Shown: positions 34,061 through 43,071, counted from the stretch's first letter. The stretch is DNA of 58,109 nucleotides from Rhodothermia bacterium (GCA_030428385.1 JAUIDY010000024.1:1-58109); one strand, 5' to 3'. A program made the numbers and translations. The notes: generated from the sequence alone by a model not told the origin.

Positions 34061-34354
34061 TTAGTGATAATCCACAATTTCGACATTCGCGGGGCCGTGT
34101 TCTGTCCAGACAAAACAGATCCGATACTGGTCGTTGATGCGGATGCTGTGTTGTTCCTGCCGATCACGTTGCAGCGCTTCCAGCCGATTTCCGGGCGGGA
34201 CCCGAAGATCATTTAACTGCTCCGCAGAATCGAGTTGGTCCAATTTACGCTGAGCCACCCGCCACAGCGTCTGAGGCAAGGCACGGCGGGCCGCACGGGT
34301 TGAAGTACCGTTAAAAAGATCCTCGCTTGCTTGATTGAAGAATGACTGGATCAT
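34061..34354 (-). CDS. higB: HigB-type toxin, RelE superfamily
   Basis: A 97-residue ribosome-dependent mRNA interferase of the HigB/PemK-like RelE fold. The family core QTLWRVAQRKLDQLDSAEQL, then LRVPPGNRLEALQRDR and YRICFVWTEHGPANVEIVDYH, is intact. First gene of the HigBA operon. CACGG direct repeats with a spacer just upstream of the start could be part of the operator but are not a clear palindrome. Confidence 0.95.
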   Translation of the reverse strand: MIQSFFNQASEDLFNGTSTRAARRALPQTLWRVAQRKLDQLDSAEQLNDLRVPPGNRLEALQRDRQEQHSIRINDQYRICFVWTEHGPANVEIVDYH

Positions 34355-34459
34355 AGAAACACGGTATCACGGATATTATGCTACTACTGAAAAAAAAAGG
34401 GCGGGTTTCTTCGGTTTCGTGTACCGTTCTGGTTGTTTTCTGCTGAGACGAGACTCTCT

Positions 34460-35050
34460 TCACGAACGCACGGCATAGGGCCGGTAGTGGTAATATTTGG
34501 GGCGGCGATCCAGCCGCACATGGAGCCAGGCCACGCCGCCGCCTGCGGTGCTGAGCCAAATCGGCTGGGCGCCCAGGCGTACTTCCATCGTTTTCCCCAC
34601 GGCTTGCCAGAGCGCGTGCTGCTGCGTCATCGGGGCACTTCGCGTAAACGCGGCGAGGTGTCCATACGCCATATCCGGTGCCCGAGGCGAGGGCACCACC
34701 AGCGTGGCATCGCGGCCCAGGTTGTCAAAAACGACAACGCCTGCGTGAGTGTCGTCATCCGTGAAATAACGGGCAAACGGGCGCGGCTCCGGTGCCCGAT
34801 CCAAACCCGGACTGTCCACCAACACACACTCAAACGCCTGATCCTGCGTGGCGGTGGAGACGGGCGGCGTCTCCCAGCGAAAGGCCGTAAACGGCACCTC
34901 GGCAAGGATCGTCATAAAAAACGTGCGAAACGCTTCCTCCTCTTGCCACTGCGTAAGGACGGCCGCATACGACATCAGGGCACCGTCGTGCTGCAAGGTG
35001 TAGCGCCGCACCCGGCCGTTCGGGAGTATTTCTTCCGTAAAGGTATACAC
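34460..35050 (-). CDS. Hypothetical protein, DUF6940-like
   Basis: A 196-residue soluble protein without signal or membrane segments. It contains FTAFRWETPPV, FECVLVDSPGLDRAPEPRPFARYF, VVVFDNLGRDATLVVPSP and AYGHLAAFTRSAP, which recall the DUF6940 family (recognised from memory). Function unknown. It starts only 5 bp after the GMC oxidoreductase stop, so the two are co-transcribed, but the link may be accidental. Confidence 0.65.
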   Translation of the reverse strand: MYTFTEEILPNGRVRRYTLQHDGALMSYAAVLTQWQEEEAFRTFFMTILAEVPFTAFRWETPPVSTATQDQAFECVLVDSPGLDRAPEPRPFARYFTDDDTHAGVVVFDNLGRDATLVVPSPRAPDMAYGHLAAFTRSAPMTQQHALWQAVGKTMEVRLGAQPIWLSTAGGGVAWLHVRLDRRPKYYHYRPYAVRS

Positions 35051-35055
35051 CGTCG

Positions 35056-36750
35056 CTACAACTCATTCCGCCGCATCTGCTCCACGGCGTAGTCGCAGGC
35101 GCGGGCGGTGAGGGCCATGTAGGTAATCGACGGGTTCTGAATGGCCGATGAGGTCATACACGCCCCGTCGGTGACGAACAGGTTGGGCACGTCCCACGCC
35201 TGGTTGTTGCCGTTGAGCACGCTGGTGTTGGGGTCGCGGCCCATGCGGGCGGTGCCCATCTCGTGGATGCCAATGCCGGGCGGATGTGCCTCGGGCGTTC
35301 CCATCGTGGTGATGTTCTTCGCCCCCACTGCTTCCAGCATCTCGATGGCCTGCGCCTTCATGTCGTCCATCATCAGCAGTTCGTTCTCGTGGAAGCTGCA
35401 TTCGATGTGGAGCGTGGGCAGCCCGTAGGCGTCCAACTTGTCGTGGTTCAGCGTGACGCGGTTGTCTTCGTACGGCAGCATTTCGCCAAAACCAGCCATG
35501 CGCATCGCCCACTGGTCGGGATTGCGGAGTTCCAGCTTCAGGTCGGTGCCAAAGGCATAGCCATTGAGAGAACGCATCCAGCTGTCGCGGGTGGCGCGGC
35601 CCTGGTAGGCATAGCCCCGCAAGAAGTCGGTGTCTTGTTTGTCCACGTTGCGGAAGCGGGTGATGTACGTCCCGTTCGGGCGATGCCCCCGCACATATTT
35701 GTCCTCAAAACCCTCGATTTCTCCGTTCGCACCAAACACCCACAGATGATCCATCAGGTATTTGCCCAGCGCCCCGCTGGAGTTGGCGAGGCCGTCGGGG
35801 AAGCGCGGCGAGGTTGAGTTGAGCAAGATCCCGGTCGTGCCCAGCGTGGACGCGCAGAGGAAGATGACGCGGGCGTTGTATTCGATCATCTCGCCGGTGT
35901 GGGCATCCACCACCCGCACGCCCGTGGCACGGTCGGTCTCTTCGTTGTAGATGACGCTGTGGACGATGCTATCGGTGGCGACGGTGAGGTTGCCCGTGGC
36001 GAGAGCCGCGGGCAGCGTGGCGCTCAGGGTGCTGAAGTAGGAGCCCGTCGAGCAGCCGCGTTCGCAGGGGCCGCAGTAGTGACACGGCTGCCGTCCGTTG
36101 TGCTGCTGCGTCAGCACCGCCACACGCCCGATCGTGTGCACACGGTCGGTGTAGATGTCTTTCATCTTGTCGCGCACATGCCGCTCTACCACGTTCATTG
36201 CCATGGGCGGAAGAAACTGTCCATCGGGGAGCACCGGCATGTTTTCGGCTTGCCCGCTGATACCTACGAACCGCTCCACATAGTCGTACCACGGCGCGAT
36301 GTCGGCGTAGCGAATGGGCCAGTCCACGCCATAGCCATCTTTGGCGTTGGCCTCAAAGTCGAGGTCGCTCCAGCGGTAGCACTGCCGCCCCCACATCAGC
36401 GAACGTCCGCCGAGATGATACCCGCGCAGCCAGTAGAACGGCTTGTCCTCCGGGTAGCTGTAGGGGTTGTCCTTGTCGTTGACGAAGAAGTGCTCGGTGG
36501 ACTCGGTGAAGGCGTAGCACTTGTTCTGGATGTAGTGCTCCTCTTCGTACCGCTGCCGGTCGCCGAGGTCGCGAAACTTGAAGTCCCACGGCATCTTGTG
36601 CTCACCGACATAGTCTTGCCCATGCACCACGTTGCGCCCCCGCTCCAGCAGGAGCACCTTCAGGCCTTTTTCGGTCAACTCTTTGGCGGCATATCCGCCC
36701 GCAATGCCCGACCCCACCACGATGGCGTCGAATGTACGTGTCTGTGGCAC
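35056..36750 (-). CDS. GMC family oxidoreductase
   Basis: A 564-residue flavoprotein. FAD-binding GSGIAGG at 13-19, then LLERGRNVVHGQDY. The substrate domain includes LRGYHLGGRSLMWGRQCYRW, and a CHYCGPCERGCSTGSYFSTL cluster has the four cysteines seen in this sub-family. GIHEMGTARMGRDP and NPSITYMALTARACDY near the end carry the catalytic His/Asn of GMC_oxred_C. Members partner with a Gluconate_2-dh3 subunit, which is encoded just upstream. The likely role is oxidation of a sugar or alcohol. No signal peptide of its own; export would rely on the partner's Tat signal. Confidence 0.93.
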   Translation of the reverse strand: MPQTRTFDAIVVGSGIAGGYAAKELTEKGLKVLLLERGRNVVHGQDYVGEHKMPWDFKFRDLGDRQRYEEEHYIQNKCYAFTESTEHFFVNDKDNPYSYPEDKPFYWLRGYHLGGRSLMWGRQCYRWSDLDFEANAKDGYGVDWPIRYADIAPWYDYVERFVGISGQAENMPVLPDGQFLPPMAMNVVERHVRDKMKDIYTDRVHTIGRVAVLTQQHNGRQPCHYCGPCERGCSTGSYFSTLSATLPAALATGNLTVATDSIVHSVIYNEETDRATGVRVVDAHTGEMIEYNARVIFLCASTLGTTGILLNSTSPRFPDGLANSSGALGKYLMDHLWVFGANGEIEGFEDKYVRGHRPNGTYITRFRNVDKQDTDFLRGYAYQGRATRDSWMRSLNGYAFGTDLKLELRNPDQWAMRMAGFGEMLPYEDNRVTLNHDKLDAYGLPTLHIECSFHENELLMMDDMKAQAIEMLEAVGAKNITTMGTPEAHPPGIGIHEMGTARMGRDPNTSVLNGNNQAWDVPNLFVTDGACMTSSAIQNPSITYMALTARACDYAVEQMRRNEL

Positions 36751-36784
36751 GGTGTTGTTGGTTTTGGTGGATGGATGTGTGTCC

Positions 36785-36928
36785 TAGCGTGAAACGTGAT
36801 GCGTAAAACGTGAACTCGTCTCTACCGTCCGGTGCCTCGAAAAAACCATACCGCGTTCTCCACACGCACGGCCTAAATCTTGGCTGCCGACGAAGGAGTC
36901 TGACACCCTCACGTTTCTCGTCTTCACG
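36785..36928. repeat. Inverted repeat in the Gluconate_2-dh3 / GMC spacer
   Basis: AGCGTGAAACGTGA with a second AAACGTGAA (36785-36814) is matched in reverse orientation by CTCACGTTTCTCG...TTCACGCT (36909-36931). It looks like a degenerate intergenic repeat; folding of the whole spacer is possible. Confidence 0.45.
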
Positions 36929-37501
36929 CTACAGCGCGTAACTGCGCCCAACGTCGGCAAACGGCACATCGCCGTCCCACTGTCCCATCGGGTTGACGCG
37001 TAGTTCCTGCGTTGCGCCCACTTCCGAGGTGTAGTAGCCCAGAAGCGTCATCTCGCGCATTTGCATAAAAAACCAGGCACGCGGAGAACGCCTTCCGGTT
37101 GCTTCTTGATGCTCAGCGGCCAGCGCCGTCAGCACCGCATCTTGCTGTTCGGGGCTGCATGCAGCGAATGCGGCCCCATGTTCGGCCTCGCAAAAGTCGT
37201 TGGTGGCCTCCAGCCCTTCCAGAAAGCGTTCCTTGTACGCGGCGGATTGCCATTCGCCCACCATCAGGTCGATGAAGTCCGGCACACCTGCGTCGATGGC
37301 ACCGGGGGTGTCGGTGGTGGGGATGATGCGTTCGGAAAAGGCAGCCACCAGATCATGCTGTGCGGTGCTGAACGTTTTTCCAGCCGCCGCCTGCTGGGTC
37401 GGATCGGTGGCACAGCCGCTCAAAAAAGCGCTGAGGGTGGGTGCCGATATCACCCCGCCCAGGGCCAATGCGGCGCGTTTCAGGGCATCTCGTCGGTTCA
37501 T
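36929..37501 (-). CDS. Gluconate 2-dehydrogenase subunit 3 family protein, Tat/lipoprotein
   Basis: A 190-residue small subunit. MNRRDALKRAALALGG is a twin-arginine signal, followed by a lipobox-like AFLSGC, so the protein is probably Tat-exported and lipidated. The mature part matches Gluconate_2-dh3: FSTAQHDLVAAFSERIIPTTDTPGA, FIDLMVGEW, FFMQMREMTLLGYYTSEVG. It forms the small subunit for the GMC oxidoreductase 178 bp downstream and likely delivers it to the envelope. Confidence 0.92.
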   Translation of the reverse strand: MNRRDALKRAALALGGVISAPTLSAFLSGCATDPTQQAAAGKTFSTAQHDLVAAFSERIIPTTDTPGAIDAGVPDFIDLMVGEWQSAAYKERFLEGLEATNDFCEAEHGAAFAACSPEQQDAVLTALAAEHQEATGRRSPRAWFFMQMREMTLLGYYTSEVGATQELRVNPMGQWDGDVPFADVGRSYAL

Positions 37502-37592
37502 AATCCTCGTCGTCTTGGAGCGAACAAACTAATCTCATGGGTGGCGGCGCTGCAATGTAGATCCTCCCGACAGGGAAGGCAAGTCATACGAG

Positions 37593-37979
37593 CTATTCTG
37601 CCTCGTCATACGGCAGTTCCTCTAGCCCCACCCCGATATAATCGGGCACAGGATCAACCTCGAACTGCACAGCGGTGATGGTGGTTTGGCCTGCCAGATA
37701 CGCCTTTGCCACCCGGTGCATGCCATCCATCACGTGCCCGTCGGCAGAAAGGATGATGGGGTAGCGCAGGTCAGTTTCTTCTATCAGCCGTGCATGATCC
37801 GCCACCGCCCGACAGGTAGGTTGCGTCGATTCCTCAAACCAGTACGGCTCGTCCAGTTCGCGGATGGCGTCCAACGACACTTCTTTGCGTGGGAAGTCCC
37901 GGGTTTGGGCGACCAACTTATCCACGTCCCAGATCAGGCGGCCTCGGTCGGATGGACGCGAATGGTATTGTTTGCGCAT
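37593..37979 (-). CDS. ParB-like nuclease-fold protein, stand-alone
   Basis: A 128-residue protein. The core YPIILSADGHVMDGMHRVAK resembles the ParB N-terminal (ParB/Srx) motif GxxxxDGxHR, which binds CTP in partition ParB and ATP in sulfiredoxin. There is no helix-turn-helix, so it is not a chromosome partition protein. It lies 29 bp downstream of the CadC-like regulator and is likely co-transcribed. The ATG at 37979 is used; a start at 38075 would overlap the regulator. Confidence 0.75.
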   Translation of the reverse strand: MRKQYHSRPSDRGRLIWDVDKLVAQTRDFPRKEVSLDAIRELDEPYWFEESTQPTCRAVADHARLIEETDLRYPIILSADGHVMDGMHRVAKAYLAGQTTITAVQFEVDPVPDYIGVGLEELPYDEAE

Positions 37980-38008
37980 GGCTTTTTGTTGAACGAGAGG
38001 AAAGCGCC

Positions 38009-40114
38009 TCAAGGTACCAACGTCGCCATCATAAGATCGGTGTCGCTGCGATCCTGCTGGGAAAAGTACAGCCACTGCCCGTCGGGCGACACTGCCAGCC
38101 CGTGTTGATTGGATAGGAGCGTCGGGGGCAACGAGGCAACGGCACGGTCGGTCTGGCCTTCAAATGCATGAAACATCAAAACCGGCGTGACTTCCTGCAT
38201 GCGGTCGAGGTAATAAAAGCCGCTGGGCGTCAAGGCCCAATGACCCCAGTCGCGGGCCAGCGGGGCGGCATGCACACGGCGCTCGTGCGGAGCGTCGAAG
38301 GCACGGTACCAGAGCCCGTCCTGATCGGCCTTGGTGTAATAGAGGCCGCTACCGTCGGGCGCAGGCTGGGCCGCAAACCCACCGTTGGTGGTCCAAGGTT
38401 GGGCGGTGCCCGTCGCCGGGTCAAGCTTCCAAAGATCCCACCGCCCCGACTGGTTGGAGGAGTAATAGACACGTTGTCCATCTACCGACCACAGCCCCAG
38501 CCGCTCGTCGTCCTCACTGGTCGTGAGGCGCGTGACCGCTCCCGAAGCCACATCGAGTTGATACAGATCGCTGTGCCCGTCGTCCATCACCTCGAAAAGC
38601 AAGGCGCGGCCCTCGGGCGACCAGCGCGGATGCCGCACCGTTGCGCTGCCAAACTGCGTCTGTTGCACCGGCTGACTCCCCGCAGCGTCGCTAAGCCACA
38701 GTTCGGGGTGCCCCGACCGGATGGAAACAAACGCCAGCGTGGTGCCGTCGGGCGACACGGCGGGTTCGGCGTCCCACCGGGTCGACCTGATCACGGGCAC
38801 GGGGGACAACGAATCCGAAGCACCCAGCGGCATCCGCCAGATGCTGGCCTCGGGGCGCACCTCGGCATATACCATGCGGTTCTGCTGAATGGAAGGAAAA
38901 AGCACCGCCCCTCCCGGCAAAGATAGCCGATGCTTCGTTTGCGAAGGCATGTCCAAGCGCCACAACCCATCATCCGTCGCATACACCAGCGCGTCGTCAG
39001 CCCAGGCCATGCCGAGTTTAAACCCGCCATCGTCTGTCATCACCGTTTCGCGCACCGCCACGGGGTGCCCGGTCTCTCGGCGTACATCCACCACCACCAC
39101 GTCATGGTTGCCCTCTACCTTGGCCCGCACCAACGCCACCTGGTTGCCCGACGGCGAAAACGCAGGATCGAGGTCGCCCACAAAACCGGCAGGCGGCGTG
39201 GTCAGCGGCGTCGCGTGGCCCGTGTCGAAGGAAAACAGATACACCTGCAGTGGCGCGCCCGGTGCTGCCCGGTCTGAAAACGCCAGCGCCTGCCCATCGG
39301 GCGACCACGAAAGCGAGGAGGCGACGTTGGCTACACAATCATACACTTTGCGGGCACGCCCACCGAGCGCAGGCATCACATACAGTGCCCGCGTCCCCTG
39401 CGCATGCCGGGCAAAGGCGAGCTGGGAACCGTCGGGCGACCACGATGGGCTCATGTCGGTGGCTTCACCGTCGGTCAGCGGGATCAGCGTTTCGCTGCCT
39501 TCCTGCTTGAGGTACAGGTGGGCATGGGTCGCCCCCGGCTGCTGCCACGCAAACGCCACGCGGCTGCCCTCCGGGGAAAGTGCCGGGTAGGTCTCGCTGC
39601 CCTGCAAGGTCGTAAACGGCACCACGGCAGGCGGCGAGGAAGCTGGGCGCGCGGGTTGCACGCCCCACCAGACAAGCCCCATTCCGGCAGCCACCAACAC
39701 CGTGACCAGCAGCAACGCCGGAGGCAGCAACGAGCGCTGCGCAACCGAGGGCGCTGTGCTGGGTGAATCGACGGAAACCGGGGCAATCAGCCGATAGCCG
39801 CCCTTCTGGATGGTCTCGATATAATGCGGTTGCTGGCGGCTGTCGCCAAACACTTTGCGCAGTTCCGAAATCGCCCGCGACAGCACCTTGCGGCCCACCA
39901 CCGTGTCGGCCCACACCGCGTCCAGCAGCCTGTCTTGCGAGACCAACTGCCCCTCCTCCTGGGCCAGCACCACCAGCACCTGCATCACCTTGGGCTCTAC
40001 GCGCACCGTCTCTCCCTCCCGCACCAGTTGGTTGAGCAGCGGCCTCACCTGCCACGCACCAACGAAAAAGGGCGCGTTTGTGTCGAGGGCGGTGGGTACA
40101 GGCAATTCCGGCAT
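38009..40114 (-). CDS. CadC-like wHTH - TM - TolB propeller regulator
   Basis: A 701-residue membrane regulator. Residues 15-112 are an OmpR/CadC-type winged helix (VEPKVMQVLVVLAQEEGQLVSQ, VLSRAISELRKVFGD, YIETIQKGGYRLIAPV). A membrane helix lies at about 129-150, and the C-terminal 540 residues form WD40/TolB-like blades (YPALSPEGSRVAFAW, PSWSPDGSQLAFARH, RWSPEGRALLFEV). The DNA-binding part is cytoplasmic and the propeller probably periplasmic, so it may read a cell-surface signal directly. Divergent from the exported protein at 40240; the shared 125-bp spacer may hold its operator. Confidence 0.9.
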   Translation of the reverse strand: MPELPVPTALDTNAPFFVGAWQVRPLLNQLVREGETVRVEPKVMQVLVVLAQEEGQLVSQDRLLDAVWADTVVGRKVLSRAISELRKVFGDSRQQPHYIETIQKGGYRLIAPVSVDSPSTAPSVAQRSLLPPALLLVTVLVAAGMGLVWWGVQPARPASSPPAVVPFTTLQGSETYPALSPEGSRVAFAWQQPGATHAHLYLKQEGSETLIPLTDGEATDMSPSWSPDGSQLAFARHAQGTRALYVMPALGGRARKVYDCVANVASSLSWSPDGQALAFSDRAAPGAPLQVYLFSFDTGHATPLTTPPAGFVGDLDPAFSPSGNQVALVRAKVEGNHDVVVVDVRRETGHPVAVRETVMTDDGGFKLGMAWADDALVYATDDGLWRLDMPSQTKHRLSLPGGAVLFPSIQQNRMVYAEVRPEASIWRMPLGASDSLSPVPVIRSTRWDAEPAVSPDGTTLAFVSIRSGHPELWLSDAAGSQPVQQTQFGSATVRHPRWSPEGRALLFEVMDDGHSDLYQLDVASGAVTRLTTSEDDERLGLWSVDGQRVYYSSNQSGRWDLWKLDPATGTAQPWTTNGGFAAQPAPDGSGLYYTKADQDGLWYRAFDAPHERRVHAAPLARDWGHWALTPSGFYYLDRMQEVTPVLMFHAFEGQTDRAVASLPPTLLSNQHGLAVSPDGQWLYFSQQDRSDTDLMMATLVP

Positions 40115-40239
40115 AAATCAGCGAAACAGCGGCTTCCTAGAAAAAACTATAACAAAAAAGGACCTTTCCCTGGCGTTGAAGAAGCAGGCGCAGGCTATGC
40201 TGCGATCTAACGAACCACGTCACCAAAGGATACAGCCCG

Positions 40240-41007
40240 ATGTTGTTGTCTACCCATCCCCGATGCCTTCGCCCCTGTTCTGGCCTGCTCTTGGTGCTAC
40301 TCTTTGCCGGATCCGTTGCTGCCCAAGACGCTCCGCTGATCACGCCGGGCCATCCCTTGTTTGATGCGGAACGCTTTGCCCCTTTCCGCGCCGAATACAC
40401 GCAGGTGGGCTTTCCATTTTTTGTCGACTTTCAATCCACCCAATGGAACAACCAGCCTACCTACAGCGCCCTCATGATCATGCACGGCCCCGGTGGCGTC
40501 GGCATTGATCACGTGGGCCATTTCGCCAGCGACTTCCGCTTTGCCTACCGTGATTTCAGCTTCGGTGCGTACGGGCGCGAGCAGTTGGTCATTGAAAATC
40601 GCAACGACACACTGGCGGTCTCGCGTATGCCGCTCGACGGCGAGACGCCCCGAACGATGTCGTATACCGAAACGCCCCTCTCCGAGCCTGTTTTCGACGG
40701 CACACTGCTGTACTGGCTGCTCGCGGGCGTGGCACTAGAGACAGGCGACACCTTTCGCATGAACCAGTGGCTTCCGGAGCAGAAAGGCATCACGGTGCGC
40801 CCCAGCGCGGTCTTTACCATCACGGGAAAAGAAAGCGTCACGACACCGGAGGGACACGCCTATGCCTGTCAGGTGGTGGAAGCGACAGGCCAAGCAGGTA
40901 CCTTTGTGATGTACGTTGCCAACGAGGCACCCTACCTCATTAAGCAGGTTGTTCACCCACCCGGTCAGGACCCAGTTACCGTTATCGAACTCAAGGGGTT
41001 GAGGTAA
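40240..41007 (+). CDS. Exported protein, DUF3108-like
   Basis: A 255-residue protein with signal peptide (GLLLVLLFAGSVAAQ, about 15-29). The mature part has a beta-rich pattern with HVGHFASDFRFAYRDFSFGAYG, RTMSYTETPLSEPVFDG and HAYACQVVEATGQAGTFVMY. The late part (HAYACQVVEA, APYLIKQVV) resembles DUF3108, a lipocalin/LolA-like outer-membrane-linked fold; the assignment is tentative. Divergent from the CadC-like regulator, which may control it. Confidence 0.7.
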   Translation: MLLSTHPRCLRPCSGLLLVLLFAGSVAAQDAPLITPGHPLFDAERFAPFRAEYTQVGFPFFVDFQSTQWNNQPTYSALMIMHGPGGVGIDHVGHFASDFRFAYRDFSFGAYGREQLVIENRNDTLAVSRMPLDGETPRTMSYTETPLSEPVFDGTLLYWLLAGVALETGDTFRMNQWLPEQKGITVRPSAVFTITGKESVTTPEGHAYACQVVEATGQAGTFVMYVANEAPYLIKQVVHPPGQDPVTVIELKGLR

Positions 41008-41020
41008 TACCGATGTCGCC

Positions 41021-41099
41021 TGTGGATGCCTGCATAGCGTAAACACCCGATTCCACGTTCCCTCTCCCTTGATGGGAGAGGGTCAGGGTGAGGGTGATA
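41021..41099. repeat. REP-like repeat, third copy
   Basis: TGTGGATGCCTGCATAGCG, then TTCCCTCTCCCTTGATGGGA, then GAGGGTCAGGGTGAGGGTGA. It matches the left copy at 24497-24576 at most positions and lies in the spacer after the gene at 40240-41007. Confidence 0.75.
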
Positions 41100-41134
41100 C
41101 CAAGCGAACCTTCTCACTGTTTAGCTCCCGGCGC

Positions 41135-41830
41135 TCAGGCATCGTCATCCGAGGCGACGGTGCGGGCATAACGAACCAGCACGATCCCAGCGGCCAGCAT
41201 CCAGAAAACCCCCACCGGGATGATCAGAAAACCGTAGGTGGTGAGTCCTGCACCGCCCGTCAGCATCGCAATGGCGTTGAGCAGCCCGGTAAACGCCGTC
41301 AGGAGACTCCAGCGGAACAGCCACGTCGGCACCCACACCCCGCGCCCGGCAACAGACAGGAACGTTGGCCCGACGCCCACGATGAGGATGGTGGCAACCC
41401 AGTCAGCACGGGAGGCCACCCACCCGACGATCTCGGCCACCAGCACCGTCGATGCCGAGGTATCATCGCCCACATGCACCACCACCGACAGCCACGCCAC
41501 ATACGCCACCGTCACGATGGGCACGCCGACCCAGTAGCAATATCGGGCGAGGTGAGCCACCAGAGGACGTTGCTGACCCAGCATCGACATGGCGGTTGCC
41601 GCCATGCCCCAGACCATTACGCCGACGATCCACACGCACAGGTTGGCCAGCAGCCACGGACGGGTTTCGGAAACGGCAGTGATGTAGCCCGCCATGTCAT
41701 CGGCAGCCAGCGCGGCGTCAATGTCGGCTCCGGAAATACCCCAGAGGATCGCGCCTGTAATCATGGTTAAGGCAGCGATAATGGCCGCGACACCGCCCAT
41801 ACGGGCCGTTTGGTTTATGTTGTGTTGCAT
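41135..41830 (-). CDS. Hypothetical membrane protein, six helices
   Basis: A 231-residue integral membrane protein with hydrophobic segments near 12-32, 60-82, 98-118, 128-150, 165-185 and 195-215. No signature residues. The overall shape recalls DUF4386 family proteins, but the match is weak. It follows the DUF1080 gene by 69 bp in the same direction and may be co-transcribed. Confidence 0.6.
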   Translation of the reverse strand: MQHNINQTARMGGVAAIIAALTMITGAILWGISGADIDAALAADDMAGYITAVSETRPWLLANLCVWIVGVMVWGMAATAMSMLGQQRPLVAHLARYCYWVGVPIVTVAYVAWLSVVVHVGDDTSASTVLVAEIVGWVASRADWVATILIVGVGPTFLSVAGRGVWVPTWLFRWSLLTAFTGLLNAIAMLTGGAGLTTYGFLIIPVGVFWMLAAGIVLVRYARTVASDDDA

Positions 41831-41899
41831 GGTTCTGTCGGATGAAGGTGATCAAATCGTTTCCTTATCCCTTACTACAGAAAACCCTACAACAAAAGC

Positions 41900-42994
41900 T
41901 CATTCCGCCTTCGGAGCCTGCAGGTCAAACCCGGCGGCCACCACGCGGATCGCCGACGGAACGCCTGCGTCATCGAGCGTAAACGTCACGTCGCCCGCCG
42001 TCCAGTGCATGGAAAAGTCGGTGGTGGAATGTGGGAGAAGCAACTGATTGGCGGCATCGCCCCCTTGCGCCCGGTTGAAGAGGTCGATGTACAGCGCATT
42101 GCCCTCGCGGAAGACGCGGCCCAGCGTGGTGCCCCCGGCCTGATACGTGCCCACGTAGCCATCCAACGTCGCGGGATCAAGCTGGACGATCGGCTCGGCG
42201 GGTGGGGGTGAGACGGGCGGCGGAAGCGTTTGGTCGAGTTCGCGGATCCAGATGTTGCGGAAGCGCACGGGATTGTCGTGGTCCTGTAAAATGAGCGGCA
42301 GCCGGGGCGCGTGCGACGTGTAAGGCAGGTGCTGCAACCAACTCGTGGGTCCCCAATACGCCGTGTGATCCTGCACCAGCACGCCGTTGTGGATCACGGT
42401 GATACGGGCGGGCTCTTTCAGGCTTCCATCCGGGGCAAAATGCGGGCGGCGGAAGATGATGTCGTACGTCTGCCACTCGCCGGGCGGGCGAGCCACGTTG
42501 ACGAGTGGCGGAGCCTGCCCGTAGGCGGCAGCGGCCTGCCCGTCGGGATAGGTGTCGTTTTCGTACGAGTCGAGCACCTGTATTTCATAATGCCCCATCA
42601 AGAAGACACCGCTGTTGCCACGTCCCTGCCCGCTCCCTACGGCAGGCACCGGAGCGGCCCATTCCACGTGCAGTTGCACGTCGCCAAAGGCCTGCTTCGT
42701 CTGGATAAAACCGGAGCCCGCTACGGTCTCCATATACCCGCCTTCTACTTTCCACGGCGCCGCGCCGCCGTTCACGCTCTGCCATTTCGAGAGGTCGGTG
42801 CCATCGAACAGCACGATAGCATCGGAGGGCGGGGCAACGGGACCCGTGGCTGGGCCGGGCGTCACCACCACGGGACGGGGACGGGTGAAGTCGTGGGCTT
42901 TCCAGCCTTCGTCGGTCTGAGCAAGGGCATCACCTGCCAGCAGCAAGACGCCGAGCAGGAGAACGAGGGTGGTGGATCCGTACGGTGTTGTCAT
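41900..42994 (-). CDS. DUF1080 protein (3-keto-disaccharide hydrolase-like), exported
   Basis: A 364-residue protein. The signal peptide ends DALAQ (about 26). The central domain is DUF1080, a LamG-like jelly roll: IVLFDGTDLSKWQSVNGG, WKVEGGYMET, NSGVFLMGHYEIQVLDSYEN, and WQTYDIIFRRPHF. Members cleave 3-keto-glucosides or bind polysaccharides. The last 80 residues form a separate small beta domain (LDGYVGTYQAGGTTLGRVF) like DUF3471, which may stabilise or bind. No gene for the 3-keto pathway lies beside it. Confidence 0.9.
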   Translation of the reverse strand: MTTPYGSTTLVLLLGVLLLAGDALAQTDEGWKAHDFTRPRPVVVTPGPATGPVAPPSDAIVLFDGTDLSKWQSVNGGAAPWKVEGGYMETVAGSGFIQTKQAFGDVQLHVEWAAPVPAVGSGQGRGNSGVFLMGHYEIQVLDSYENDTYPDGQAAAAYGQAPPLVNVARPPGEWQTYDIIFRRPHFAPDGSLKEPARITVIHNGVLVQDHTAYWGPTSWLQHLPYTSHAPRLPLILQDHDNPVRFRNIWIRELDQTLPPPVSPPPAEPIVQLDPATLDGYVGTYQAGGTTLGRVFREGNALYIDLFNRAQGGDAANQLLLPHSTTDFSMHWTAGDVTFTLDDAGVPSAIRVVAAGFDLQAPKAE

Positions 42995-43071
42995 GGTGCG
43001 TGGGACTCATCATGTGCGAGAATCAGAGGACGCAACATAGGCATTCCGCACGGACGGGGCAATGCGTCGGC

